A DNA stretch of 64,000 bases. It comes from Ostrinia nubilalis (lineage: Eukaryota > Arthropoda > Insecta > Lepidoptera > Crambidae). The position numbers and the translations under genes were made by a program. Position 1 is the stretch's first letter. Every line of letters starts with the position of its first letter. The notes under the pieces are model-generated. The model had not been told where the DNA came from. It made no database searches and was given only the letters and a program-made list of their open reading frames with translations. The DNA lies in assembly GCF_963855985.1 (NCBI RefSeq), contig NC_087095.1, forward strand, positions 6,210,001 to 6,274,000, read 5' to 3'. Of this stretch, positions 10,701-23,000 are shown one piece after another.

Positions 10701-11070
10701 CAGTGTGTTTGGGATAGGGCTAGCGATAATTTAAGGCGTTGTTATTATGTCAATTTTAAATCGAGAAAAATGCCCCCAAAAACGTTCTCAAAACTGATTA
10801 TATGAAAAAAAAATTCATAAATTTATTTTTTAAGTTTTTATGGTTAGGTAATATTTTTCATTTTTGTGTTTTTTTTAATGACACATATTATTGGCTTACA
10901 AATGCAATTTTTTATTTATCTGTAAGACGGGCACAACAATGTTTTTTATGTAGAGTCACATAAAAAATTAAGCCCCCATTCCAATAACACATTGGGCATT
11001 TTTGTATAGTCTGGTCGCCGATATCACAGCATTGCCTTAAATTATCGCTAGCCCTATCCCGAACACACTG
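10701..11070. mobile_element. MITE with long TIRs (CAGTGTGTTTGGGATAGGGC)
   Basis: 370 bp with near-perfect inverted repeats of about 40 bp containing GATAGGGCTAGCGATAATTT, flanked by TA on both sides. The interior is AT-rich. The open frame across its left half is not a gene. Confidence 0.85.
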
Positions 11071-11916
11071 TATAAATAAATCAAGGCGGGTTAAGCCGCC
11101 GGCTGAAGCTACTTATTAAAGTTTATTTAAATGCTTAATGAATTGGAAAGTTAATAAGGTTTTATCCCTCACTCCCAATGCCTACGAAAATTCCTCTGAA
11201 GATGATCATAAATTATTATTCATTGGCATGAGTATTGTTGAAATAACTTCCATTATAAATAAAATAGAAATGCCTGCCTACTTACATAAATTTCCATTTG
11301 ACTAACAACATTGACAAACAATTATGATTATGTATTTACGTAACAAGTGTAACTGTCCTTTTGGTATTACTTTGAAATTTAGTTTCGACAGTTTCATGTT
11401 GGAAATTTTTAGCGTTTTGATTTTATTCACATTGGATAGTGTTGTTAGTTCTAAAGCTTTTGCTTTGTGAATTACAAAATTGACAATGTGTAAGTATTTG
11501 TCTAAACTGTAAAAAATCACAACAAACTGATCATTGAATCTATGATACATGAATAAAAATAATTTGTATAGCATGTTTTACAATAAATAAGGGGCAAGAT
11601 TTTGACACAGTGGGCAATGTAGGCTCCAGTGGGCTGTTAATATTCGCTGACTGATTATTACTAACATTTAAGTTTACCTGGCGTCTGCACTAAAATGAAT
11701 ATTACTTATAATAAATGTTTCTTTTTTGATGGACCTTTTTTTCTTTTTATTTTACTTTGAACTCCGTACATGATTAATTTTGACTTTAGCAAAAATAATA
11801 CCTTTAGCAGCTAGTTATGTAATTTCGTACAAAAATTATCAGCACTGAACACTTTTTAGGACATTTAAAAAAAACTTTTTTGTAGAGGATAAAAGTAGGC
11901 ACTTTGTCTTTAATTC

Positions 11917-12040
11917 TAAGGCTGAGTTGCACCAGCTTTCTTTGACTTTAACAAACGTCAAAAATCTGTCAAACTCCATACAAAATGCGCCGGTTATTAT
12001 TATAGTTAGGTACTGTTATAGTAAGATAGTGCAACCCAGC
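11917..12040. mobile_element. MITE, GGCTGGGTTGCAC family, copy B
   Basis: Same family as 8546-8666, with ends TAAGGCTGAGTTGCACC and GTGCAACCCAGC. It has diverged in the right half. Confidence 0.8.
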
Positions 12041-12307
12041 AAGAGAGAGAAGGGCAAAGTGTCACTTTTGTCACCTGCTTTGAATAGTTATTACATTTTA
12101 CTATGTCTCATCAAGGTAGGGAAGCATGCCTTTAATTAAGGGCCATTTTCGACCGTCAAGTAAGGGCCCGACCTTGTAGTAAAGGAATCTCGCTTCTAAG
12201 GGCACCCTGTGGCGAGACGCGAGAAATGTGGACTAGGCGTCTGGGATGCCAAGGTCAGGAGGCCACAAAAACTGGGGCAAAACTTTAAATTAAATTTGAC
12301 CAAAAAA

Positions 12308-12412
12308 CTAAACTTAAACTTTAACAAACGTCAAACATCTATCAAACTCCATACAATAAACACCGGTTAACGTTATAGTTACGATCAAAGTTAGGTGGTG
12401 CAAAATGGCCTA
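12308..12412. mobile_element. MITE, GGCTGGGTTGCAC family, copy C (left end lost)
   Basis: The core AACAAACGTCAAACATC, ACACCGGTTAACGTTATAG and right end AGGTGGTGCAAAATGGCCT are present; the left inverted end is missing or too mutated to see. Confidence 0.75.
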
Positions 12413-13365
12413 ATTTTTTATCGGTCTCTTTAAACGCTATTCCAACAACTGTGTGTTCTAGATTTATGTGTCACAAAAGCAAACTAGGTACTGATACGAG
12501 GTTACCTTACAAAGAAAGTAAGGATTATTTATTATAATGGGACATCACAAAGGCTATATTAATATATTCACGCTAGCTAGCACAAGTTAAAAGGAAAATA
12601 TAAAAGAGCAAACTGAACGCAATCGCGGTGCCGCCCATCGGAAACCTCCCTCGGCATTATGGTGACCTTTATAAAGAACTTTGACAACCTACAGACTGCC
12701 TAACCCTTACTATGTTTTCTACTTCTTTATAATACTCGTATTAGTTTAGATGTGACCTGAACACACAGACACCAGACTGTCACTAAAATGCCCGCGTTTG
12801 ATAAAGTACGGCCTCAGTTGAAGTCCTTTCAATAAAATGAAAAAGGGTTGACGAAAAATCTGTTGAAAAAGTGATACCCATTGACTTGTCATTTTTGGGA
12901 AAAATTGTGAACATTTTTAGCGGAAAAATTATTAAAATTGACAGCTTTTAAAAAACAAAATATACAATATCCAGTTTGAAGATATTTACACCGTTTGCAT
13001 ACAAAGCGAAGTCATTGTTTTAATGTGTCATCTTTTCTGTGCATGATCTCTATATTACAGTCAAAGATTCAACTAATATCAAAAGTGTAATAGCTCTGTA
13101 AAGATCTTCAGAAATACATGGTCGGTTTAACACGTACTATTAATAAACTAAGTTGTGAAGATATAATTTCAAACATGACGCTTGTACACAATTCGAAGTT
13201 TGGATCTTGAATTGGCAACTTGAATCAGTCTGATTGTCAATTTTGTAAATTAACTCCGTCCTTTGTATATTCCATGAGCCATACAAGCCGCCTTTGCCTG
13301 TTTATTAAGTGTGTTATACCTCCTACAATCTAGCGCTCACATTATAAGTATTTGTTTGTTACAGG

Positions 13366-13424
13366 CCTTTCAACATAGAGCCAAGGACAGTCTTCGTGGG
13401 AAAAATGTGACATTGTCACCTCGC
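13366..13424 (+). other. Probable 5' UTR part of RYa-R first coding exon
   Basis: The sequence tttgtttgttacag ends at 13365 and looks like a 3' splice acceptor, so this exon probably begins at 13366 and an upstream 5' UTR exon exists outside what I can identify. The frame stays open back through the acceptor. There is no in-frame ATG before 13425, and an out-of-frame ATG directly followed by TGA lies near 13405, a minimal upstream ORF. If an upstream exon carries an ATG in frame, the protein would be longer at its N terminus. Confidence 0.55.
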
Positions 13425-14077
13425 ATGATGCACTACACCAGCGACCCTACTTCTGGGGCTGATGTTCAGATACCCGCGTGCGTGACGACCGACTGTCTCC
13501 ACCATGGGGGAATCGAGTGGGGAGGCAACGAGACTCACACCAACCACTCCTGGGCTCAGCACGGCCTGGTCTGCGTGTTCGAGTCGTCGACGGAGGACTT
13601 TATCGGCTCCCCCTTCTTCCAAATGTGTATCTACTTCATGTACAGTGCAGTGTTTATCGTAGCTCTCTTAGGAAACGGGTTAGTGTGTTTCGTAGTCCAC
13701 ACAACCCCGCGTATGAAGACTGTAACGAATTTTTTCATAGTGAATTTAGCTGTCGGTGATATTTTTATGACGCTGTTTTGCGTGCCGTTTTCGTTTGTGC
13801 CAATGTTGGTGTTGCGGTACTGGCCTTTTGGGGAGGTTATGTGTAAGATAGTGAACTACTCGCAGACTGTGTCTGTGTTGGTGAGTGCGTATACGTTGCT
13901 GGCGATATCGATTGATCGGTATATGGCGATCATGCACCCGCTGAAGCCGCGGCTGGGGCGGGCGGCGGCCAAGATGATAGTGGCGGCGGTGTGGGTCGGT
14001 GCGTTAGCCACTGCCGCCCCTATACCCATTGTATCGCAGCTGCAAAGACCGTCGCCGTGGCACGAAGCCTGCGAAGT
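13425..14077 (+). CDS. RYa-R: RYa-R coding exon 1 (N terminus to TM4 and start of extracellular loop 2)
   Basis: Encodes residues 1-217 plus two bases of codon 218. The start is the first of two consecutive in-frame ATGs; its context (ctcgc) is weak. The extracellular N terminus (about 1-64) has glycosylation motifs and four cysteines. TM1 about 65-92, TM2 101-128, TM3 137-168 with DRYMAIM, TM4 182-204. The donor is GT|GTGAGT at 14078, a strong consensus, phase 2. The exon is GC-richer than its flanks, as expected of coding sequence here. Confidence 0.93.
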
Positions 14078-17000
14078 GTGAGTAATATTGTCCTACATAA
14101 AAATATTTAAAAATTGGAGCAATATCTGATCATTCATTGAGAGCCCAGAGATCACTGAAAGACACAGAGATTCATAAACACTTTTATGCAACTGAGCATA
14201 AAAGCAAACTTAACCTACGAATAGTTCATCAAATCTTGAAGGCTTCGTGTTTCTTTGTATTTTTATCATCCGTCATGAAAACATTACTGAATTAATTTGC
14301 AATAAAGGCAAAGACGATAATAATATTTTGAATAGCTTGACAAAGATTTGGGTGAGCCTCAAAGCCTTGGACCAATAAACATTATGAGGCAAACAGATTA
14401 ATTCGGTCGATCAAACAAATGTTTGTATTTTCTACTATTACACAATGTTATGAATGGCCATTCTATTTCATTTTTACCTGTTGGCAATCGGACTAATCTA
14501 GGCCATTAAATCAATACAAAAACAGCGATGAAAAATGAGACATATGAGACAAAAAACACAGCTTATAATAGTACCTATCACCTTATTGTAAATTATCTCT
14601 ATTTCATAATAAGTACGTACACTGTAAATGAGACGACGTGACAATCAGGGCCGGATTAACCATCTCGGGGCCCCTAGGCACAGCTCGTTTTGGGCCCCCC
14701 TTTTTTATGTCGCGGAAGAAATGCTTTGCGCACCGTCACCACTGCCGGGGGACAGGGTGGTGTGTGGGACTCAAAAGGACGGGGTGTACCAACTAAAACC
14801 TTCGCGGCGTTCCGTTATCGCCCAAGTGGGGGTGTCGCGAGTGTCCGGCCGTAGCCTTAGACTTCTGCGACACCACCGGCGACAGCTCGCCTACACGGCG
14901 GACCCTACACGCCCACCTTGTGGGGGTCCGACGGGAATGGCCCGAAACGCCAAGCCGTTCCCGTCAGACGGAGGTGACAAGGGTGCCCCCGCACCCCCGG
15001 CCTGCTGGCCGCCACCTGGAGGGAGAGTAGAACGGTCGTACAACCGCATTCTCCACCCCCTTTTCCGCCTCCGGAGCGATGAGGCGAGAGGATCGTACTT
15101 CCCCTCGCGCTCCGCTGCCTCTTTCTGAAGGATGACCTCTTCGTAAAAGGAGGCGACCGCCATCCAGCATCCTTCACTTCCCAGCATGGCGTTGACCAGG
15201 CTCGGAAGCGAAAGATCCCGGCCCACGATCGCAGTGAGGACACGGCGCTACTCCTCCCAGCACAGCGGGGATTGCTCTCGCCCGATCCTATGCAGGTACG
15301 AACCGAAGCAGTCGTGCCCGAGGAACGTGAGGAACCCGTGCGGTCGTTCCAACTATTGGTCCAGAACAGGACCAATGGCGTCCAGATTGCGGCGGCCAAA
15401 CTGCGCGCGAGTCATGTCTTCCTTCCAGCGGTCGATCATGATCTCGCGCTCTTCCTGCCTGACGGCGCCGCGCCGCTCCGGGGCCGGGCGCTTTCCACGC
15501 GCCTTCTGGTCTGCCATCCAGTGATAGATGACAGACAAGATTCCAGCTTCTAGCTCCCAGTGAGGAGTACCAGCGAGGACGCACGCCGCAGAGTGCCCTA
15601 CCGTTCGGTAGATCCTTGCGACTTTCTCCCTCTTGTTGAGTGCGTCCGCCCAGATTGAGGCGCCATACAGCGCCATGCTCCTCAGAACGCCGGCATAAAG
15701 TCGACGAAACCTCGTTTGTGGCCCTCCCAAATTTGGGAGAGCCAACTCAGTGCGCCGGCTGCCTTGAGGAGGCGTGGCGCTAGCCCGTTGAAATGCGGGC
15801 TAAAATGCCACCTCCCGTCAAGCGTGAGGCCCAGATATTTCATCTTTGACGTCAATCCTAACGTCCTCAATCACAATGTCGGCGTCGGGAGGGCCCGGAA
15901 AGAAGAGGGCCTCAGTCTTCTCCAGCGCGACTTTCAGGCCGAGGCGTCGTATTCTGCGAGCGACTAATGTGCCGCCCGGCGACGCCAGCCGTGCCGCGGC
16001 TCCAAATGTCTTCCCCCGGGCAGTAACCAGAGTGTCATCCGCATAGCATATGAAACTCATGCCCGCGAGAAGGACGCCCCGGAGGAGCCAGTTGAAACCT
16101 AGGTTCCACAAGAGTGGACCGAGCACCGAAACCTGCGGAACCCCGCTGGCTACGCCGCGCCGTTAGAGCTGGCTGTCTCTGTTAACATACAGGACTTCGC
16201 GATTCCGTAAGTAATCGGCCAGCAGCGGTCGAAGGTACTGACACTGAGAGGCACTCTGTGATGTTGAAGTGCCTAGAGTATGGTGGAATGAGGGATGGTA
16301 TTGAAAGCGTTGGCTATATCGAATAATACAGCCAACACACCCTCAGTCACCCCTCTCCCTAGCCTCCGCAGTGAGGCTTTTTAGCCTCTGAAGGGTGTCG
16401 ACGGTCGACCTGTCATGTAAACCAAAGCAGTAAGTAATATGCCAACGTTACGAAAATGAATTAGGTTCCACAACATCGAAATAATTATGACGATTGAATG
16501 TGTAAACCAAAATAAGACGAAGTTTTAAGGTGGTTTGAGTTTTGCTACATAAAAATGATCTTTAACATTTTTTTTCATTTTTTAATCGGGAGTGCTGGGC
16601 CCCTGGTCATAGTGGGCCCCTAGGCACTGGCCTAAAGTGCCTTATGGATAATACGGCACTGGTGACAATGTAACATTATTTTAATGAGGGCTCTTTGCAC
16701 CATAATTTCGGATTCACTTGCATTCGTACGTGACTATTTGCAAAGATAAATCAACATTATTCAGTTGAATTCATTTGGGAGGTCACTAATTTGTGAACCA
16801 GCGTTCTTAACGAGCAGTAACACGTAAGCGCTACTGGCCCTACAGATAAATCAGAGATAATTTACCATAAGTCTCTCAATCTTAATAAAACTATTTCTTT
16901 TAAATTATCAAATTTGCAGTGAGCAGTGGTCTAGCGTACAACATAGCGAGCAGTATACGTGCGCGCTATTGGCGCTACAGATTAATCCCAGTGATTTCAT

Positions 17001-20000
17001 TTACCATACATCAATCTCAACTGGACTCTTCTTTTGTATGTTAGGGACATTTGCAGCGAGCAGTGGTCTAGCGCGCAGCTCAGCGAGCAGTACACGTGTG
17101 CGCTATTGGCGCTACAGTTCGCGCTACCGCTGACCGCGCTAGTGTGCACATACGCGCGGATAGCGCACGTCGTGTGGGGAGGCCGCCCGCCTGGAGAGGC
17201 GCAGACGCTACGCGACTCGAGGATGCAGCATTCGAAGCGGAAAGTTAGTAATAAGTTACATAATTTGCATAATTTATATTACAACCTGTTGGTTGCCAGA
17301 TGCAACAACAATTCCAATATGAAAAGGAGCCTCTAGAAATAGATTTTCTATTATGCCTAGTTTCTCTGAGCTGAAAGTGTTAACGATAATACTAAACAAG
17401 CCTTTACTTAGTGGCTTAAGCTTTGCAGTAACGGCTAGACTCGTGGCAAACAGTAGGTACCTACCTTTAAATTCATTACGAATCGGTTAACACCATTTTC
17501 TGCATTACACTGAAATTAGGTAGTTCAGCTTAACGGTTACTATTGTATGAATGTGTGGCTTAATATCACACAGTGGTGTTCTTTCATTCGTTTGTGTTCT
17601 TTAGAATAATTTTATGAAATAAGCTAATTTACTAACAAGAGCGTCTGTCCAAAAGGGGCTATTTCCACTGGATGTGTAATGAAATTATTATTACAAAGAT
17701 TCTGGTTAAAAATGGTAAATGCTAATATTGGTCGATCTAAGTTGTGTAGAGATAGATAGATATAAATAGTTTATTAAAACAAAAAAAAACACAAAAAGCA
17801 ACAAAAAACACATTTAGGTAGGTACTTAAGTAACAAAAAAAGTTAGAGGTAAAAAACTGTGCCAACAGGCTCAGCATTTGCTCGAAAGGGCATGTCACGA
17901 AGCTGGTCTTCCACGGACGCCCTTGCTTATTTTTGATTAACTGAGTCTGTTAACAGAGATGTTTTTCGATTTACTGAGTCTGTTTACAGTCAAAATATCC
18001 TCTTTTGAACAGACCTCACTGTTACTCTGCAAGTGCAACTACCTTTACCCTTACTTACACCGTCTGTTTGTTTCAGATGATAAAAATGATGGTGACGGTG
18101 GTGGCGGTGTTTACAATCTGCTGGCTGCCGCTCAACGTTTTCATCGTAAGTTGTACATGACGTCTTATGTTACCTAGATGTCAAGGTAAAGGTCGAAAGG
18201 ACAGGTCACATTTTCTAAGCTTACCAATCTGGTCATAATTTCCATAATAAGCTAGGTACAGCTTCGAACTTTTTCCATTTTCTTATGGTTAACTTTGTTG
18301 CGGTTGATATGATAATTTCACTTAGCCTTGAAACAAACTTAGCGTTTACTGTTTTGATTTTATTTGCAATCAAGTAGATTCTGGTTTAACAGGAATTGCA
18401 GAGGTGACGTAAGAAAGAGACAGAGAGAATAGTAGAATCAAAGATAGAGAGGAAAAGTCTAGATAATAAAATGCATTAATTCCAAAAACAGTAACTATTT
18501 ATCAAGGCATGCAAAATGTAATATTTATGAAATGGCAACATTGCTTTAAATTATTTTGGTAAAATGAGAAATTATAATGGTATTCATTAAACAACGGTTT
18601 ATAATATTTCGTTTCAATTAGCTCCAAAATACACTCAGCGGCACGGAATTTGGCCCAAGCCTAAACAACCATATATGAGGTCAAATAGGTGTTGTATACA
18701 TAAGTTTCGTGTGACATGTTAACAGAAAATTTTTTTTGTTAGTTTAAGAGGCTAGATTAATAAAAAAATGCGTCTGTTTAACTTTTTTGACTCTAGAAAC
18801 GCATTTCGTTGTTGGAGCGTAAAGAGTACGGGTAAGCTTAAATTCGATATTAAATGTTGTAAAGGATTGGCATTTTGTTTTTTGTTTTTAAATTAATCTT
18901 AGGGTTATTCTCGTCTCCATAATTTGAGAATAATGTCCATTACTTCAGCTCAAGTTGCTCAAATAGTGTTGCTTAGAAGTCAAGGGCGTATGCAGCGGGA
19001 GATGGCTGAAACTTTCAATTTATGGCGTACAAACTTAAGATACACATTAAAAAGGCATGACCAGACCGCCTTTTACACAAGAAGACCAAGAAGTGGGGAA
19101 TTAAGGTGTAAATCAGCGCGCGATGACCCGATTATCGTGCTTGCAATATCAAGAAATCGGGTTCTGACTACGTTTGAGATACGCCAGCGTTTACAAACAG
19201 CAAGCCCAGTGAATGTCAGTGAGCACACAATAAGAAGAAGGATGGAGGATCATAACCTGCATACTCGAAGACCATCTCGAGGACCAGAACTTCTCCGATA
19301 CCTTCGCGAAGTGCGACTTACGTTTTCTAGAGAACATGTAAATTGTACGTTAGACTAATGGAGTAAAATCTTTATGAAAACTGTCTGTTTGCGTAGTAAC
19401 TCTTCTCCGCACCTTCTCTATACACTTCCACGGCCGTCTGGAGCTCTTAAGGTGACTCTGCAATCATCGATCCATAGAACTTTACTCCATTAGCCTTGCG
19501 TCCAATTTGGATGTTCTCTGGAAAACGTAAGTCGCACTTCGCAGAGGTATCGGAGAAGTTATGGTCCTCGAGCTGGTCTTCGAGTATGCAGGTTATGATC
19601 CTCCATCCTTCTTCTTATTGTGTGCTCACTGACATTCACTGGGCTTGCTGTTTGTAAACGCTGGCGTATCTCAAACGTAGTGAGAACCCGATTTCTTGAT
19701 ATTGCAAGCACGATTATCGGGTCATCGCGCGCTGATTTACTCCTTAATTCCCCACTTCTTGGTCTTCTTATGTAAAAGGCGGTCTGGTCATGCCTTTTTA
19801 ACGTGTATCTTAAGTTTGTACGCCATAAATTGAAAGTTTCAGCCATCTCCCGCTGCATACGCCCTTGACTTCTAAGCAACACTATTTGAGTAACTTGAGC
19901 TGAAGTAATGGACGTTATTCTAAAATTATGGAAACAAGAATAACCCTAAGATTAATTTAAAAACAAAAAACAAAACGCCAAACCCTTACAACATTTAATA

Positions 20001-23000
20001 TCGAATTTAAACTTACCCGTACTCTTTACGCTCCAACAACGAAATGCGTTTCTAGAGTCAAAAAAGTTAAACAGACGCATTTTTTTATTAATCTAGCCTC
20101 TTAAACTAACAAAAACAAATGTTCTGTTAACATGTCACACGAAACTTAGGTATACAACACCTATTTGACCTCATATCTGGTTGTTTAGGCTTGGGCCAAA
20201 TTCCGTGCCGCTGAGTGTATTTGGTAGCGAAAATTTTGCTCAATTTGATTGCGACTGTGAATTAAAACAAAATATATTAATGGGAATTTCTGTTATGAAA
20301 ACGTTCTAAAATAGATCAAAGTAAAATACATAATAAATATTACGGGTGTCAAAATTTAAGTTTCCACGTATGTTATTTACTGTAATACATATTATTAATG
20401 TAGATAAAAAAATAACTGTGAAATTGCTTCATATTCTCCTAAGAAATCTTGTTGAACAATCCTAATGTTGTAGTGATGATAGATTGCAATTTTGCAACAA
20501 AATTGTCTGATGTTCAATCGTCTGTACTTGCCAATATTTTGGCATGATACACCCTTAAAACGTCATAATCACCGGGAGGGAAAACAATTTAATAGTTCAT
20601 TGGTCAAGAAATCGAGGCTGTTTCCCCAGCGGACAGGCGGAATTGACGAGAACGAAAGAGGGAACATTTTCGGAAAAAATTCAGACGGCGCAGCGACGTC
20701 ATCTCAAGCTAAATTCTGCCATATCTTTTAATACTTAGGTGATATTTTTAAACAAAAATACATTATAATCCAATGTGTTGTCGACTGTACTTTTGTAGGC
20801 AGAACAAATTAGTCATGATGACATGGTTTTATACTAATAATTAACACAGACATTAATTGGGTTACTTTTTATGGACTGTCATAACGTTGTTTCACATAAA
20901 GTTTATTTGGGAACACCCACGTCATAGAGTTACTTAAAGGGTTTGTTTTTCAGAGTCACGGCTTCATGCTTTTATCGATTAGGTATAAATTATAATTACC
21001 TAAACTAAACCGAAGTACTTTATAATACTATCCAAAAGTACAGCCGTTGAGAATAACATAAAATCATAAAATCGACGGGTTCATCCAGTGTCTAAGTAGA
21101 TGGAAGAGCAGTCAAAGCAAAAGGTCGTGGGTCGATTCCCGCCTTAGGCAGTTCGATTTTTCAAGTTATTTTCAAATTAGTTTGAGATGCAATTCTTAAC
21201 GCTAAAAATTAAATAACTAAATACTAACTATAGTGAAATGAAATTATTCACAGAGTGACTGTATTGCTATTTGCGTGAATCAGCAGTCAAGTTTGAAGCC
21301 CGTTTGTTCTGAATTTCTAATCTGAATAGATTGTATAAGGGGGTTGCGATGTTTCAGAGCTATTCTGGGACTTTGGCAAACAGTTCGGACAAACTACAAC
21401 GCATAAATTGACTTTATAGGACTTGCTTTGATGGGGAAATCCATTGAAAGAACTTTTCTCTTGAAACTTCATGACAAAATGACGCACTTTGGGATATAAT
21501 ACTGCTTTATTTAGTTTAATTATGATGTAATGAAATCTCTTTTATGATTATCGAATTGAGTAAGTATGTATAAGATTAACGTAAGTATTTTTAGTGGAAT
21601 TACGGCAAACTTGTACCCTAATGCCCCTAACAAAGCAGCTTTGCGAGAACTTAAGTCACGCACGAAACGAGTGTGGGTGTTTCAGAAATGTATTTCTTAG
21701 GCTGCAGCGAAAGTTCAAGGGTATTGTTAAAAAATATTAAAACGTGTATTTGGTAGTCGCCTGTGTGGGTGTGAAAAAACGATCCATTTCCTTGCCACAC
21801 AAGGGACCGTATTGAACGCATATCCTACACAATAGACTATTTAATTTTTTATGAAGCTATCAGCGAGCTCGCAACATCGCGTATTTGTTAGTTCGAGACT
21901 TGAACTAGAAAACGCGCACTGCTACGAGCTCGCTAGAAGTTAATAAGTTCCAAAAAAACGTCAATGTCACAACTCTCCTTTGTTACAACTCGCCTCGGTC
22001 TCCCCAACTGTAAAACCCCTCCATATAGATTTAATATGGAAAAGACAAGTTATGACGTCGCTTTTTCACACCATACTACTGTCATTGCGCTACTAATTAT
22101 CGAGACCTTTTGGACTGATGCCTTAATTGGCTCATTGAAAGACCCATAAAAATAACGTTATGGCAATAATACACACCCGTTCTTAGCTATAACCATATTT
22201 CGAACGTATTTTCCTCCACTATTGCCGTGTTAACTAGGGGGACTGAAAGAGCGAATCCGTGACATTTATTGAAGAAATGGGCCATTTCAAGACCTGTGTC
22301 CAAGATATTAGTTAATATCATTTGATTTCAAGTTAATTTAATTCGATTTCACATAAAATTAACAAAAATGTCTCATACAAGAACTAATATTTAAAATACC
22401 TATGTAGCCTGTACCTGGTTCTGAAACTAAAATACTCCGAAACTAAGATGTTCACTATTTCAGGCATATCCAAATGAAAATAGACAAAGTCTCATTACAG
22501 CATCGGGCGAACTTGATAAAAAAGCACAAAACTCTTCAGAGTAAACCAGATACTTGTTAATGCTAGATAATAGGCACTGAAATCGGATTTAAATCTGATA
22601 CGCAGTTAACTATGTACCCAGAATCCTGAAATGAACCTTGTGTGAGCTATACCTAAGCAATTAATTCTAATTGAACGAAATAGTTCCAGTGAAATCAGCC
22701 TATGTCCATTTTAATCAAATTTTCATTTACTTGCAATTATGATTGCGCTTCATTACTCATTTTCACGAATTTTAAATTAAGTAGGTTCCTACCTGTACTT
22801 GAAACATTCGAATTAAAATTCTTAAATTTTAGTTTGAAAACGGCACAGTTGAACAATTTAGATAACTAATTCAATAATAAATCAATACCTAGATAGATAC
22901 TACATTACCAGTTTTGTTTGTTATTTGCAAGCTGACATGTAGGAATTTATAGCATTCAGGATTTCCTCTTCCTCGACCCGCCAAAAATGCGGGCCTTTCA

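Larger units (their letters stand above)
8186..13365. other. Intergenic flank upstream of RYa-R
   Basis: Apart from the elements listed separately (8546-8666, 9556-10135, 10701-11070, 11917-12040, 12308-12412), this is AT-rich sequence with no supportable gene. A GC-richer block at about 12145-12290 is unexplained. The promoter and first exon of RYa-R may lie here, but I cannot place them. Confidence 0.5.
14078..17044 (+). other. RYa-R intron 1
   Basis: 2967 bp, about 70% of it a hAT-type element (14646-16661) with an R1-type LINE relic inside. The last 250 bp contain decayed tandem copies of the exon 2 start. The remaining 14078-14637 shows nothing I can name. Confidence 0.85.
18624..20224. 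mobile_element. 1.6 kb palindromic element made of two Tc1-like 5' halves
   Basis: The left arm 18624-19368 and right arm 19481-20224 are near-identical inverted repeats of about 745 bp, separated by 112 bp. Both outer ends carry AAATACACTCAGCGGCACGG. Each arm contains the 5' UTR and the N-terminal part of a Tc1/mariner-type transposase. The loop continues the - strand copy only, into its first catalytic Asp region. It lies in intron 3 of RYa-R. Confidence 0.92.

Noticed and set aside
10497..10805. 102-codon frame
   Set aside because: Its second half is the terminal inverted repeat of a MITE; no domain in the first half.
14628..15584. Several overlapping + strand frames in GC-rich DNA
   Set aside because: Shadow frames of the R1-type LINE on the opposite strand.
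16912..16980. Copy of the exon 2 start as an alternative exon
   Set aside because: It has no donor site after it and would read out of frame into the real exon; treated as pseudo-exon.
21080..21160. tRNA gene
   Set aside because: A B-box-like sequence exists but no acceptor stem or anticodon arm can be drawn; kept only as a possible SINE relic.
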